NCBI GenBank assembly: GCA_015183035.1
Contig: JACZZP010000001.1
Coordinates: forward strand, 2,418,001-2,482,000
Source: Meloidogyne chitwoodi
Taxonomy: Eukaryota > Nematoda > Chromadorea > Rhabditida > Meloidogynidae
Reading direction: 5' to 3'
DNA length: 64,000 nucleotides
Of this stretch, positions 1 through 11,213 are shown piece after piece. Position 1 is the stretch's first letter, and each line of letters starts with the position of its first letter. Below the pieces are notes generated by a model. The model saw only the letters and a program-made list of their open reading frames with translations, was not told the origin of the DNA and ran no database searches. Made by a program: the position numbers and the translations under genes.

Positions 1-1216
1 TTGTAACGGTTCATAAAGAACATTAGTCAATTCTTGAGCAAGCCTTTCAAAGAAAACTGCACCGGCACCGAACACTGATTTTGTAACGGGGTCAGCAACT
101 CCAAGAGAAAGTAAATAGCTTTTAAGTCGAATAGTCTAAAAACAATAAAAATTCAATAAATCGTCTAAATTCAAAAAACCTCATCATCCGTTATTTCTCC
201 CTTCTTCTGACGTATACGCTCAGCAATATTCCGTGATAAATTAACCATTTCTCTAGCTTGATCCATAAGTTTACTCATGTCTTCGAATGCCTACTTTTAA
301 AAAAGAAATATTAATTAGAGAAATATTATTTTGAAAATCCTTGACAAGAACACTAATTTATAAATGTTTTTAAAGCTCAAAAATACCTCACTAATGTGCT
401 CATGAGTTTTGTGGTGTTGCTCAGCCAATCTTTTTTCAATACCCAAAATGCCAACATTACGAATGCCCATATTGCTTGCTTGATGAGATGTCATTAAAGA
501 TGAGTGAGGCGAAGTTCCAGGGGCAGAGACGTTGAGGTGCTGAGTTCCACTTGTTCGCAATGAACTGGCAGAACTGGAACTAGATGATGCGCGTTGCCAC
601 ATTTGTTTCCCTAGAGCATCCATATAACGTTTGAAGAACTGTTAAAAACATAAGATTAAAGATTAATATTATGCGAAAGAAATTTAAAATAATGCGTAAT
701 GCGAAAATTTAACTTTTTAATCTTTTATGATCTAAATAAACTGATAGATAACATCGACGAGACAAACTTTGATTTATTTTTTTGTTTTAATCAAATTTCT
801 AATGAATAACATCTAAAACTTACATCTTCTTCTCCTCCACTACGGAAAAGGAAGCGTAGTGAATGACTACTTCTTGCTGAAATTGGGCCCTGTGGATGAT
901 CAGCTGGCACTGGACGGACAGAAACAACAATTTTAGCTCCTTTTCCAAACATTGACTTGTTTTGCTTTTCTATCCTATGTACAAGTGAGTGGTGAAGCAT
1001 TAGTCGACAATCAGGATCATTTGAATCAGCCCAGATAACTCGTTGATAAGTTAGTGAGACTGTGCCTTGCTCAAATGATGACTTAAAAACAATATTTAAA
1101 TAAATTAATAAAAAGTTAACCTGTTTCACATCGCCATCATAAATTCCAACAGATCCAGCTTGACAGAGTATTTCTTCCATAGATTCACCACTTTGGTACC
1201 AACTGAGACGATCCAT
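1..1216 (-). CDS. vps-36: VPS36, ESCRT-II subunit (5' part; 3' end outside window)
   Basis: ESCRT-II component that acts on endosomes in sorting ubiquitinated membrane proteins to multivesicular bodies. Five exons are readable on the minus strand: about 1121-1216, 824-1081, 387-638, 180-290 and 1-135. The start MDRLSWYQSGESMEEIL and the later GKGAKIVVSV stretch match the N-terminal GLUE (split PH-like) domain that binds phosphoinositide and ubiquitin. The Ser-rich linker in exon 3 is variable. After it, GILGIEKRLAEQHH and AFEDMSKLMDQAREMVNLS match the conserved start of the winged-helix core, and DPVTKSVFGAG continues it. The ATG at 1216 is chosen because it gives the family N-terminus. The gene runs off position 1, so the C-terminus is missing. 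It is divergent from ARPC5 across 636 bp. The family assignment is secure. Confidence 0.9.
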
Positions 1217-1852
1217 TTTATACACAAAATTTCTAAAAATTAAAAAAAATAAATTTAAAATAAAAAAATAATTTCTCGAACAATTTTTAAGGTCACTTTG
1301 TATTAAGCGTCAAGTAACTTTTCTTCGATTAGCAAATAATTTTATTGCTGCTAGAAAGAAAACAGCTTTCTCCTCTTATGCATTCTTTAGCCGTCTATTT
1401 GTTGAGACTACTTATTTTGCGTTACGCCATGTGGTTTTAACAGATGTAAGAGTAAATGAAGAAAGGAAAAATAGAGGAGATGAGCTATTATTTATTTCTT
1501 AAGAGAATTTTTTAAAGAATTTTAAGGTATTTTTTATTCATACTCTGAAACGTCTCCTTTTGGCAGTACTCTGAAACTGTGACTCTCAATAGTCCCCACC
1601 CAAAACTTTAGGTTTTGGACTAAATGCTAATTCACACTTTTAGACAAAATGGTCATAGGCCAGAATTATTTAATTTGACGCGCTTAAACGAAAAAACTAT
1701 TAATCATTTATTTTTTATAATAATTCATCTTTAATAAAAAATTTGAAACACTTGAGAATTTTTTAAATCAGTAAATCCCTAATAGAGTTATCTGTGTTTT
1801 TTTTTTGCTTTTGCTTTAAATATTTTTTTAATTCTAGTGAAAATTAGTCTTC
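1217..1852. promoter_or_regulatory. Divergent intergenic region VPS36 / ARPC5
   Basis: This 636-bp spacer lies between the start codons of two divergent genes. It is less AT-extreme than other spacers and contains a short repeated phrase (ACTCTGAAAC, twice around 1540-1580). No specific promoter motif could be assigned; a shared promoter is inferred from the geometry only. Confidence 0.4.
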
Positions 1853-2418
1853 ATGACAAAAAATAGGCTTTCTGATACTAGTTATCGTAAACTTGACGTT
1901 GATGCATTCGACTTGAACAATTTTGATGATGATCAGAATTTAAAGTTGGATGGCGAGGCTGGAGCCACTATTCTTGGTCCAGATGAGGCCCAAATCCGAA
2001 ATTTATTGCAACTAAATAGAAATGTAGAAGCTTTAAAGTTAGTACTTTCATGTAATCCTTCACAGATTAAGAATCAGGTTTTTTTATTATTATCGACTTT
2101 TTTGTAATTTAGTTTTAGGCACAAAGAGACAAGGTTATCCAACTGGCTGTACGTGTTTTAACAAGTTTTAAAAGTGCCGAAATGGATTCTGCTGTAAAAG
2201 CATTAACGAGTGATGAAGTTGATCTATTGATGAAATATATTTACAAAGGAATGGAGCAACAACCTGATGGTCAAACTTGTAGTTCATTGCTTGCTTGGCA
2301 TTCTCAGGTTTTTTTTAATTTGTAAAACTATCAAAATATTTTTAATTTCATATAGGCGTTTCAAGTGTGCGGCCACGGTGGAATCATTCGAATTTTTACT
2401 GACATGAACAGAATTTGA
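1853..2418 (+). CDS. arx-7: ARPC5, Arp2/3 complex 16-kDa subunit
   Basis: Small subunit of the Arp2/3 actin-nucleating complex. Three exons: 1853-2077, 2119-2307 and 2356-2418. The protein starts MTKNRLSDTSYRKLDVDAFD. It contains the family signatures AQRDKVIQLAVRVLTSFKS and LLMKYIYKGMEQ, and ends GGIIRIFTDMNRI, as expected for the conserved GSIIRVL C-terminus. The length of about 158 residues is near the usual 151. A candidate AATAAA polyadenylation signal lies at about 2442. The next gene starts only 179 bp downstream on the same strand, so the pair may be co-transcribed and trans-spliced, as is common in nematodes. The identity is firm. Confidence 0.9.
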
Positions 2419-2597
2419 AAACTTGACTTTTATAATGAATTAATAAAATATTTACTTTTTTTTTTGATTTAAATATTTATTACAATTGTTTACATTTATT
2501 TTAATTGTTTTTTCAATTTTTATTAAATAATTCGATTTTATTTATTCTAGGTTCTAAAAAATATTTCTAGTGTTGGGGTGGTTACTTCTAATTACAA

Positions 2598-5288
2598 ATG
2601 GAGAATTCTTCGGGGTTTTCCTCGTTTGTTGGACCTTCGCATTATTTTGGATTTTCTGATGAAAAAGGTTTTTATTTTAAAATTTTTATTAACGAGCTGA
2701 CGCTAGTTTTTTCGAAAAAATTTTTCGAATAAACAATCAATTAAGACGCTACAATTAAATTTTTGTCATTTTCAGTCGTTCCACAATCAGAGGTTTCTTT
2801 TCTAAACAAGGTACTTAACGACAAACTTAACCAACTCAATGAAGGTATGCCAGAAATTTCAAAATTGCAAAGTGATCCAACATCTCCTCTCTATTCTGTT
2901 CATTCTTTCGAAGATTTGGCATTGTCTAAATATTTTTTAATATTTAGAATATTTATATATTTTAGAAAACCAGAATTAATTCGTGCTTTGCACATGATGG
3001 GCTTTCAGCAACCTTCAAAAATTCAAGAAGCGGGTCTCCCTGTGCTCCTCAGTAACCCGTATATATTTTTATTTTATAAAATTAGAATTTAGATTTTTAA
3101 TTAATTTTTTGGATTTATTGGTTCCCTCCTGATTAATATTTACTTTTTTTCAGTCCCCAAGATATAATCGCTCAATCTCAAAGTGGAACAGGAAAAACAG
3201 CCACATTTTTACTAGCAATGCTTCAAAGACTTAATCCTTTGCAGAAAGAACCTCAGTGTATTTGTGTTGCACCAACTCTTGAATTAGCTCAACAAATTGG
3301 AGAAGTAGCCCGTCAAATGGCTGCCTATCTGCCTGATGTACATATACGTTTTGCAATAAAGGGCGAATCAGGTAATGATTTTTTAAATTTTTGGAGAATT
3401 TTTGATGAATTATATTTTTGGCATATAGAGAAAATTATTTTTGACAATGCCTCGAAAAATATTTTAAATTTGATTTTTTTAATTTAACAAAAAATTGATA
3501 TTGCACTAGAAAAAGAATTTAAAAAATTTGTTTTAACCATACCTATAAAGTTTTTTTAAGTACAAAGAAATGCAACATTCTCCGAGCAATTAATTATTGG
3601 AACTCCAGGAAAAATGCTTGACTGGATTTTGCGTGTAAATAATATAAATATAATTTTATTTAATTTATTTTAAATTTTAGAAATACATTGATACAAGTAA
3701 AATTATTGCTTTTGCATTAGACGAGGCTGATGTGATGATAAGTCAACAAGGATATCAAGACAAGAGTATACTTATACACAAGTTTGTTTAAAAATAATAT
3801 TTATTTTAAATTTTAACACTTTTGTGTAAATTTCAGCAATATTATAGCATCTAATCCATCATGTCAGTGCATGCTTTTTAGTGCTACATTTTCTGATTCT
3901 GTTTTTCAATTTGCTGGAAAATTAATTGCTGATCCCATTATAATTACGTTAGTTTATTTTGATGAATTACACTATAATTCAATCAAAATTTTATTTTTAT
4001 TTAATTTTCTTGACTCGTTAAACTGCCTATTTTTTAAGTATTCGACGTCAGGATCAAAGTTTGCCCTATATCAGACAGTATTATGTTCGAAGCAAGGATC
4101 GAGAGGACAAATATCAAGCGGTTTGAAATTTTTTTATAAATTATACAAGTTTAAGTTTGTTAAAAGATTATCCACATTCTAATATAAGAAAATGACCTTT
4201 TTAGTTCTAAATAACTAGTAAAATTAAATAATTTAAAAATGTGACTCTACTGTCATCCCATCCACATAATGAGCATAAAAAATAGAAAAGGCAAGCTAAA
4301 TTTTCCCTTTTTAATAAGGCGGGTTGGATAGAGATGACAGTGTGCTAGCCTACAATATAGTAATAAATTTGATGAGTATGGGAAAGAGGAATTGGTGGTT
4401 TTTAAGAGAGGAGAAAGCCCACAGTAATGGTGTTTTGCGACAAAACTACGATTGATTTTTCTTAACCCTCACTCCATTTTTTGTTTTTATTTTATAATAC
4501 AACACTTCTTGGTCTTCTTTTTTTTGCATTAGAGATTTGATTGAGGGTTTTTAATTACAATTTATATTTTTTTGTTTTGTTTTTTATAATTCTTAATTTA
4601 TTGGAAATTTAGAAAAAATTTAAACTTTTTTCTTTAAGATACTTTCACTCTATTCTGTTTTAACAATTTCTTCATGTATCATTTTTTGTTATACGCGTTC
4701 TTCAACAATATGGTTGGCCGAACGTTTTCGTGAAAAAGGTCGAAATGTAGCCCTTTTGCATGGAGAATTGACTGTGGATGAACGAGCCAAAGTTGTTGAA
4801 CAATTTAAAAGGGGAGAACAAAAAATTTTGATTACAACAAATGTTGTTGCTAGAGGTTTTTTTTTAATTTTATTAAAATTATTTTAATTATAGGATTGGA
4901 TATTCCTCAAGTTTCTTTAGTCATTAATTATGATCCTCCTGTAACTTATGAAGAAATGCCACAGCCTGATTTTGATACATATCTGCATAGAATGGGAAGG
5001 TATAAATTTTATTTATATTTTGGAAAAATTAAAAATATATATTTAAGAACTGGACGTTTTGGGAAGCCTGGAATTGTTATAAATTTAGCAGATTCTGATA
5101 TTGCAATGAATTATGTTTTTCAATTTCAAGCATATTTTGGTTTTTTAATTTTTAAAATTTGTTTTTACTATTTTTAAATCCTAAAAATTAAAAAATATGA
5201 TTGTAACATAGGTCGTTTAATTGAACCACTCGATGCTAATGATTATGATCAGATGGAGCGAATTGAAGAAAGTACTCGACAGATGTGA
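2598..5288 (+). CDS. ddx-19: DDX19/DBP5-type DEAD-box RNA helicase
   Basis: ATP-dependent RNA helicase that remodels mRNPs during export at the cytoplasmic face of the nuclear pore. Twelve exons join in a fully consistent frame (2598-2667, 2776-2923, 2966-3058, 3154-3371, 3561-3634, 3681-3781, 3837-3947, 4039-4120, 4639-4855, 4894-4999, 5048-5139, 5212-5288), giving 462 residues, close to the family's 479. Visible motifs: PSKIQE (Q motif), [10 protein letters not shown] (Walker A), PTLELAQQ (Ia), [13 protein letters not shown] in [12 protein letters not shown] in [19 protein letters not shown] and YLHRMGRTGRFG. The pattern [18 protein letters not shown] is diagnostic for DDX19 rather than eIF4A. 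The first exon, starting [12 protein letters not shown], is inferred from frame; an acceptor-like TTTATTCTAG at 2541-2550 could receive a spliced leader. Intron 8 is unusually long (518 bp). Confidence 0.92.
4238..4350. repeat. Imperfect inverted repeat in DDX19 intron 8
   Basis: CTACTGTCATCCCATCC near the left side pairs imperfectly with GGATAGAGATGACAGT near the right, separated by about 75 bp. It accounts for part of this intron's excess length and looks like a small miniature element. No second copy was seen in the window. Confidence 0.4.
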
Positions 5289-5641
5289 TTTTCTCTTGTA
5301 AATATATAATGTTGAGGGCCTCTATAATTATTTTATTTTAAGTCTAATTTGGGTATTAAATTAATATTTCTTTAATTTCTTCTATTTTTTATAATTTTTA
5401 TTCTTTACACTAATTTAATGTTTACATTCTTATTTATCTTCTAAATATTTATTTATTTTTTAAATTAAAATATCTAAATATTTTTCTACATTTATTAATT
5501 TAATTTTTATTTACATTCTTTAAAATAATTAAAAATATATATTTTTTTTCTTTTTTATATTAATTTTTGGCTTTTATTTAGCCTTGATATTTTAATTTAA
5601 CATTTTATTCTTTGTCAATATTTTAGTTTATTCTATTATGA

Positions 5642-6775
5642 ATGATGATGATGAACATTAAACAAGATACTCATGACCAGGACCCAATGATGACTGCAAA
5701 TTCAGAAGATGGCATTGTTGCCGGCATTTCTGGTGGAAACAGTTCTGTCACTGTTCCTTCATCTACTGCAGAGCCTAGGCCTCCAACACTTCAAGTTGAG
5801 CACCCGACTTACAGGTTTTCATTATTATAAACTCTTTTGGTTATTTTTTGTCTATACTCCAATAGGGTTTCTTTTTAAATTAATTTTGAAATTGTTAAAT
5901 TTTTACAAATTTTATTATTTTATATTTAGTGACAATTACGTTATCGATGGACAACAAATGATCTCAGAGCAACGAATGCGTGAAATTCTTGTAGAATTGC
6001 AACAAACATGGTTGAAAGAATATAAACAAAATAGAGAAAAACTTCTCGTTGAGTTGACTGAAAAAGTTAGTTTTTTTTTTTAATTTAAATAAACAAAATA
6101 ATATTTTATTTTAGCTACATCAGGAATATATTTCTGATTTACAAAGAAAGCAAACTGAATATATGGCTCAATATCGTGATGAAATGGAGGCAGAAAGGTT
6201 TAAATTTTTTTAAATAGAAAAACTAAAATTAATTTTTTTGTTTTTTTAGACTGAGGCAAGAAGAGCTATTTCAGCGGCGATTGCAGGACGAAGTTCAACG
6301 TCTTTCGGAAAAACATAGACGAGAATTGCAGATGATTAAGAAGAAACAGTGGTGTTGGCAATGTGAACAAGAAGCTATTTATCATTGTTGTTGGTATGAA
6401 ATTATTTTTTTACTTTTTTAGAAAAATTATCAAAATTCGATTTTAGAGAAATTAATTTATAAAAAAATATAATCTTATTTAAGGAATACTGCTTATTGTA
6501 GTGTTGAATGTCAGCAAACGCATTGGCCAATGCAGTAAGTTTTCTTTTAAATTAAACTCTGGCTTGACTGTTTTATTAAAAAAAAAACATTTTTTTCAAG
6601 TCGTCGTTATTGTCGACGTAAAAAGGCAGCACAAACTGCATCTACCTTAACTCAACAACAAAATCATAATAATTCTACTGGAGGTGCAACAACAACAAAT
6701 CCTCAACTTACTCAACAAAATGGAGAATTACAACAACAAAACAGTAATAATGGAACGATTTCAAATGCCAGATAA
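5642..6775 (+). CDS. MYND-finger protein, BS69/ZMYND11 C-terminus-like (BRA-like)
   Basis: Six exons (5642-5814, 5930-6065, 6115-6197, 6250-6393, 6484-6534, 6601-6775) give 253 residues in one consistent frame. A disordered N-terminus of about 60 residues is followed by a long charged helix (about residues 65-165, for example QRRLQDEVQRLSEKHRREL). Then comes a MYND zinc finger with the ligand series WCWQCEQEAIYHCCW, YCSVECQQTHWP and HRRYCRR. The motif and the preceding coiled coil match the C-terminus of ZMYND11/BS69, which binds PxLxP-motif partners. The PHD, bromo and PWWP domains of full BS69 are absent, as in the C. elegans BRA-1/BRA-2 proteins that modulate TGF-beta signalling. The C-terminus is Gln/Asn-rich. 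The BRA-like role is inferred from architecture. Confidence 0.8.
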
Positions 6776-7071
6776 TTTGTTTTATGAGCGCATTTATTTT
6801 TAAAAATATTGACAATTATAAATGGAAAGAGACAGATAATTAAATTTTAAATGAAAAAATTTTTTCTCTTTTTTTCGTTACATATAATTTTATCAATTAA
6901 AAAAATAATCTTATTTTTTTTTATTTTTTGATTTGTTTTTTTAATTGAATAAATTTTTCAATTTTTTTATATTTAAATATTTACTTATATTTGTAAATTA
7001 GACTCAATTTTATATCATTTTTTTAATTATTTTTTAAATTAATTCTTTTTTTTTTAATTTAATTTAGAAAA

Positions 7072-8103
7072 ATGGCTAAAGTAATTAGAGAATGTTGGGT
7101 TTGGCGCAAAAACAACCGTGTTTGGCGTTATTTGCCTCGTCGAAATGATGGACAAGTTAAAGTTGATTTGGATGTCTTGGCGGAACAATGCGAAACATTT
7201 GCTGATCCAATGCCTGTAGAACCCCCAAAGCTTTGGGTTGCTTGGTTATTTCGAGAACTTGATCAACATACTCATTCAAATATACGGTTTTTTTAATTTT
7301 TTAATTAGGTATTATTTTAAATAAAGTCTTCCACTTATTTTCTTTAAATTTATTTCTCGAATTCAGACCCAAAAAAGTCACAAATTTCAAAAAAATCATT
7401 TTTTGTGCTTATCTTTATTTTTGTTTAATTTACTTAAAAATTTATTTATAAAAAATTTTATACATATTTTTAGTGATCAAGTTAAAAAATTATTTGGAAA
7501 GTATCCTGAAGCTGGTGAACTTCACATATTTATGAATACAATATCAAATAACAAACAACTTTGGAAAATTAAAAATTTTATTGAAATTCGTCCAATTAGT
7601 TTTCCGAATGGAGAACCTGGGCCTGAAGATATTTACCATTTGGAGGTTTTTTTTTAATAAATTTAAAAAAAAGAGTAAAATCTCTGTCTTATCACACCCA
7701 AATTTTTTTTCAATTTTTTGAGCTATTTAGTTACAAAAGGATGAGATTGTGTCCAGACATTTCGTCAACAGATATTGCACGACATTTCGTCCCAACGTTA
7801 AAAATCGTGGGCTCGGGTAAACGAAATGTAATTTTTTTGCCGTAAAGGCGAAATGTCGTGCAATTTTGTTCGACGAAATAGTAAAAGTTGGGAGTTTTTT
7901 AATTTATTATTTATTAGGTGATGGCAGATGGTAAATGTGTTATTGATGAAACTTTACCTGATCCAAGAAATATTAATTTGATAGATATGACCAAACAATT
8001 TACACCTTCGTTTTTGACATCTAGATTGAAAAGCAAAGATATTCGTCATCAAGAAATTTATGAAGATACAGTTTACAATCCTGAAAATATTTCAATTTGT
8101 TAA
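7072..8103 (+). CDS. Conserved-looking 190-residue protein, function not recognised
   Basis: Three exons (7072-7286, 7474-7645, 7918-8103) join in frame to 190 residues, starting MAKVIRECWVWRKNNRVWRY and ending NPENISIC. It is mixed alpha/beta-looking with many Trp and Pro, and has no signal peptide, membrane segment or low-complexity tract. Codon use is more balanced than the surrounding AT-rich DNA, which supports a real gene. The basic, Trp-rich N-terminus and compact size would suit a small organellar or ribonucleoprotein component, but I cannot name a family. Intron 2 carries an inverted-repeat element (7750-7890). It lies 296 bp downstream of the MYND gene on the same strand and could belong to the same transcription unit. 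Confidence 0.72.
7750..7890. mobile_element. MITE-like inverted repeat, copy 1 (CCAGACATTTCGTC family)
   Basis: The element begins TGTCCAGACATTTCGTC and contains TTGCACGACATTTCGTC, answered on the right by GCGAAATGTCGTGCAA. A second copy in the opposite orientation lies at 43533-43692 with better-preserved ends. It sits inside intron 2 of the 190-residue gene. No coding capacity is seen. Confidence 0.75.
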
Positions 8104-11100
8104 AAAATATTTTTTTTTTTAATTAAATATAATAGTTGTGTCATTTTTAGAAGACAAAAAATAAATTGAAAATTCAAAAATTTTAAAGAAATTTTTAAAT
8201 TATAAAATAAAAAAAACGGAAAAAATTCCAATTTCTCTGCCCTTTTGCCAAATAAAAAATTTAACAAAAAATAAACGGAGATAAAATCCCCGCAAGAGAT
8301 TTTATATTATTTTACATGTAACAATTTTACTTAAAAAAAAATATTTTTTTGTACTATAAGAAAAAGGGATAAATTTATATTTATTAAAATTTTTTAGAAT
8401 TTTTAATTTAAGAAAATAAAATAAAATTAATAAATATTTAAAAAATAATATTTATTTCTTGTATTAAAAAAAAAATTTTTTAAGCCAAAAAATTCTAGGA
8501 AAAAACATTAAAAAATATTAAAAGAAAAGAGAAAAAACATTTTTTTATTTATTTCCAAAAATGTGGCGATGTTGAATAATTGTTTTTGGTATTTGTTGCT
8601 GTTTTGGCTGATTGCCTGATTTTATAAAAATGTTAGAGAGACTGACTAGACATTTTTTATTATTATTTTTTCCATATTTTTTAGTAAAAGAAAAGCCAAA
8701 TTTATTTATTTTTAGAGTTTTTTATTTGTTTACAATTTCAAGAAAAACTTCTTTTTTTTTGACATTTGTTTTAAATTATTATATTTTTAAAAAATAATTT
8801 AAAATTTATTCCCTTCGAAGCTTTTTTTTGGGAAAATAATTTAAAATTTTTTGGGCAGTTTTTATTTTTTCCCTTGAAATTAAAAGGAAATTTACTCGTT
8901 CAAAAATACTAAAAAATTGAAGAATATATAAATTAACTTTCTTTTTATTTTTCTTTATTTATCAGGGGTGTGCCAAAATTCATTTTTTAAATTTTAAAAA
9001 AGAAAGATGAAACTGGCGCACCCTTTTATATTTACATTCAAAATTGAAAGGTGAGGGTGTTTATAAATAACAGAGATAAAAGCTAAAAAGTAAGTAAGAA
9101 GGCCGCCAACAATAAAAAAAAAAGACCACCATGAGTGTAGTAGACAAAAGAAAACTTCCAGCTAACTCAATATTTACATTATCTTCTTTCTTTGCTTATT
9201 TTTTTCAAAAATTTTCTTCTCTTTTTTAACATGTGTGAGTTTAAAAAATTTCAAGTCGATTATTTTTCTTATTTTTTGTTTAAAAGAATTTCTGGACCAC
9301 CTTTTTAATTTTTGTATTTAAAAAATTGATTTTTAAGGGGTTTTTTAAAATTCTTTTAAAAATACTTGCCAAACAAATTATAAAATAAAATGAAGTCTCT
9401 ATTTTCAGCTATTTACATCTCTAACTTTTCAAGCCCTCTAAGCAAAACTCTTCTGGGATAAAAAAAGATATTGGGATAAATGGGAAAGAATAAGACTGGA
9501 CAAAAAATAAACTCTTGTATAAATAAGAAATTGGAATAACTAAGAGAGAATTAAAGAAACTTCACCTCTATTAAAAATACTTAAAAATATTCTTTCATTA
9601 CATTTTTATTAAATTTTATAAAAATCTTTGCTCTATTAAACTAAAGCAACAAAAATTTAAAAGAGCTCACTATAAAAGCTAACAACAAGCCGGAACATTT
9701 TTATTTTTCTACCTTTACATTAAACATATATTTATTTATTTCACTCTCTCTCTAATTTATTCATTTTTCTCTTATTTTCTCTTCTTTGTGTCAAAACTCT
9801 GCTGACAGCCACGTTTTTAATAGGCGCAACATTGTTTGTTATGTTATTGTGTAAGAGAGAGAAAACATTTAATGGCAGAGAAAGAGAATAAGAAAAGAGT
9901 GGGAAAAATAAAGACACTATTAAAAGACTGGGAAAACTTGAAAAACAAAACATGTTAGACAGTCTAGCTTTAAGCTATAGACTTTTCTTTTATTTTTCTA
10001 TGGCCAAGTATATAAAACAACTGGCTGAGTTTTATGTTTGTAAAGTCTCAAACGCGTATTCTCATCTTAAAAAAATTTTTCTAAACATCTTTTCTTCGTT
10101 TTACTTCTCTCTCTTGTGTGTTTGTTTAAGCCTTTCTCTCTAATATATTTGCACGCACTCACTAAAAACATATAACACGCACGTTCGTCTTCACATCTTT
10201 CTTTCCTTTATATATACTTTAGATGCGACATTATGGGCCCAGGGTGGTCTCTTTTTCCTTTTTCTTTGAAATAAACCTTTAACCACTTTTAAACATTTTC
10301 CAGTCATTTTTTCTTTGTCCAAAAACTAAAAAATGGATAAAAATCGAAATTTTTTTCTTTCTTTATTGTTTTTAAATTTATTTTAACCCAAATTTATTTA
10401 ATTTTTAAATTTTCGAATAATATTATTTAAATATAAATATTTTAATAATATTGCCATAGAGCCCCACACAATTAAAAAATAATAAATTTATAGTATTTTT
10501 TAAAATTAATTTTCTCACTTTTTTTATTTGTTTAAATAAATTGGCTTTTAAGATGGTTGTCATGAGGAAAAACATTAGTAATTATTTTAATTTTTATTTC
10601 CTTGTTTATATAAAACTTTAAATATATTTTTCAAAGTTATTTTTATTTAATTTGCCTTTTTTCACTTTAAATAAATAAATTATTTAACTTCTTTTAATTT
10701 ATTTATTTTTAAAATTTCATTCACAAAATTACCTTTACCTTTTGATTAATTATTTTTTTTTTTATCAAATAAAATTTTTTATTATTTTTTTTTGAAAAAT
10801 TAAAAAAAAATTAAAATGAAAAAATAAAAATAAAAATAAAAATTAAATAATATTATTTTTAAATAAATATACCCTTTTTCTGACTTATTTTATCCTTTAA
10901 AGTCCCCTTAATTTACTCTTCTACATACCCCTCCCTTACTTCTATTTTTACTTAATTTACACATTTTTTATATTTTTTTTATTTTTAAATGTTTTTATCG
11001 ATCCTTTCCATTCTATTTATTTTTATATTTTTCAATAAATTTTATTTTTAAATTTTTGCAACAAATAAATAAATAAATAAATAAATATTTTATTTATTTA

Positions 11101-11213
11101 TTTTCATTTTAATGCGCCCTATTCACCCATTTATTTTATAAATCTAGATATAAATAAATAATATATATTTGTTCAATGATCTATTAATTTTTTTACATAA
11201 TTATTTTGGCCCT
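8104..11213. other. AT-rich intergenic region, no gene seen
   Basis: Long A/T runs, a (AAAT)n tract near 11070, and a pyrimidine-rich zone with CTCTCT tracts around 9740-10140. Short open frames at 9741-9953 (minus) and 9952-10143 (plus) are low-complexity and lack supported splice partners. Nothing else could be assigned. Confidence 0.6.

Noticed and set aside
2541..2667. Frame [20 protein letters not shown] as an extra ARPC5 exon
   Set aside because: ARPC5 already has its full conserved C-terminus at 2356-2418. The same DNA in another frame supplies the DDX19 first exon in correct phase.
9741..10143. Two short open frames in the pyrimidine-rich zone
   Set aside because: Composition-driven Phe/Leu/Ser translations with no conserved motif and no splice partners.
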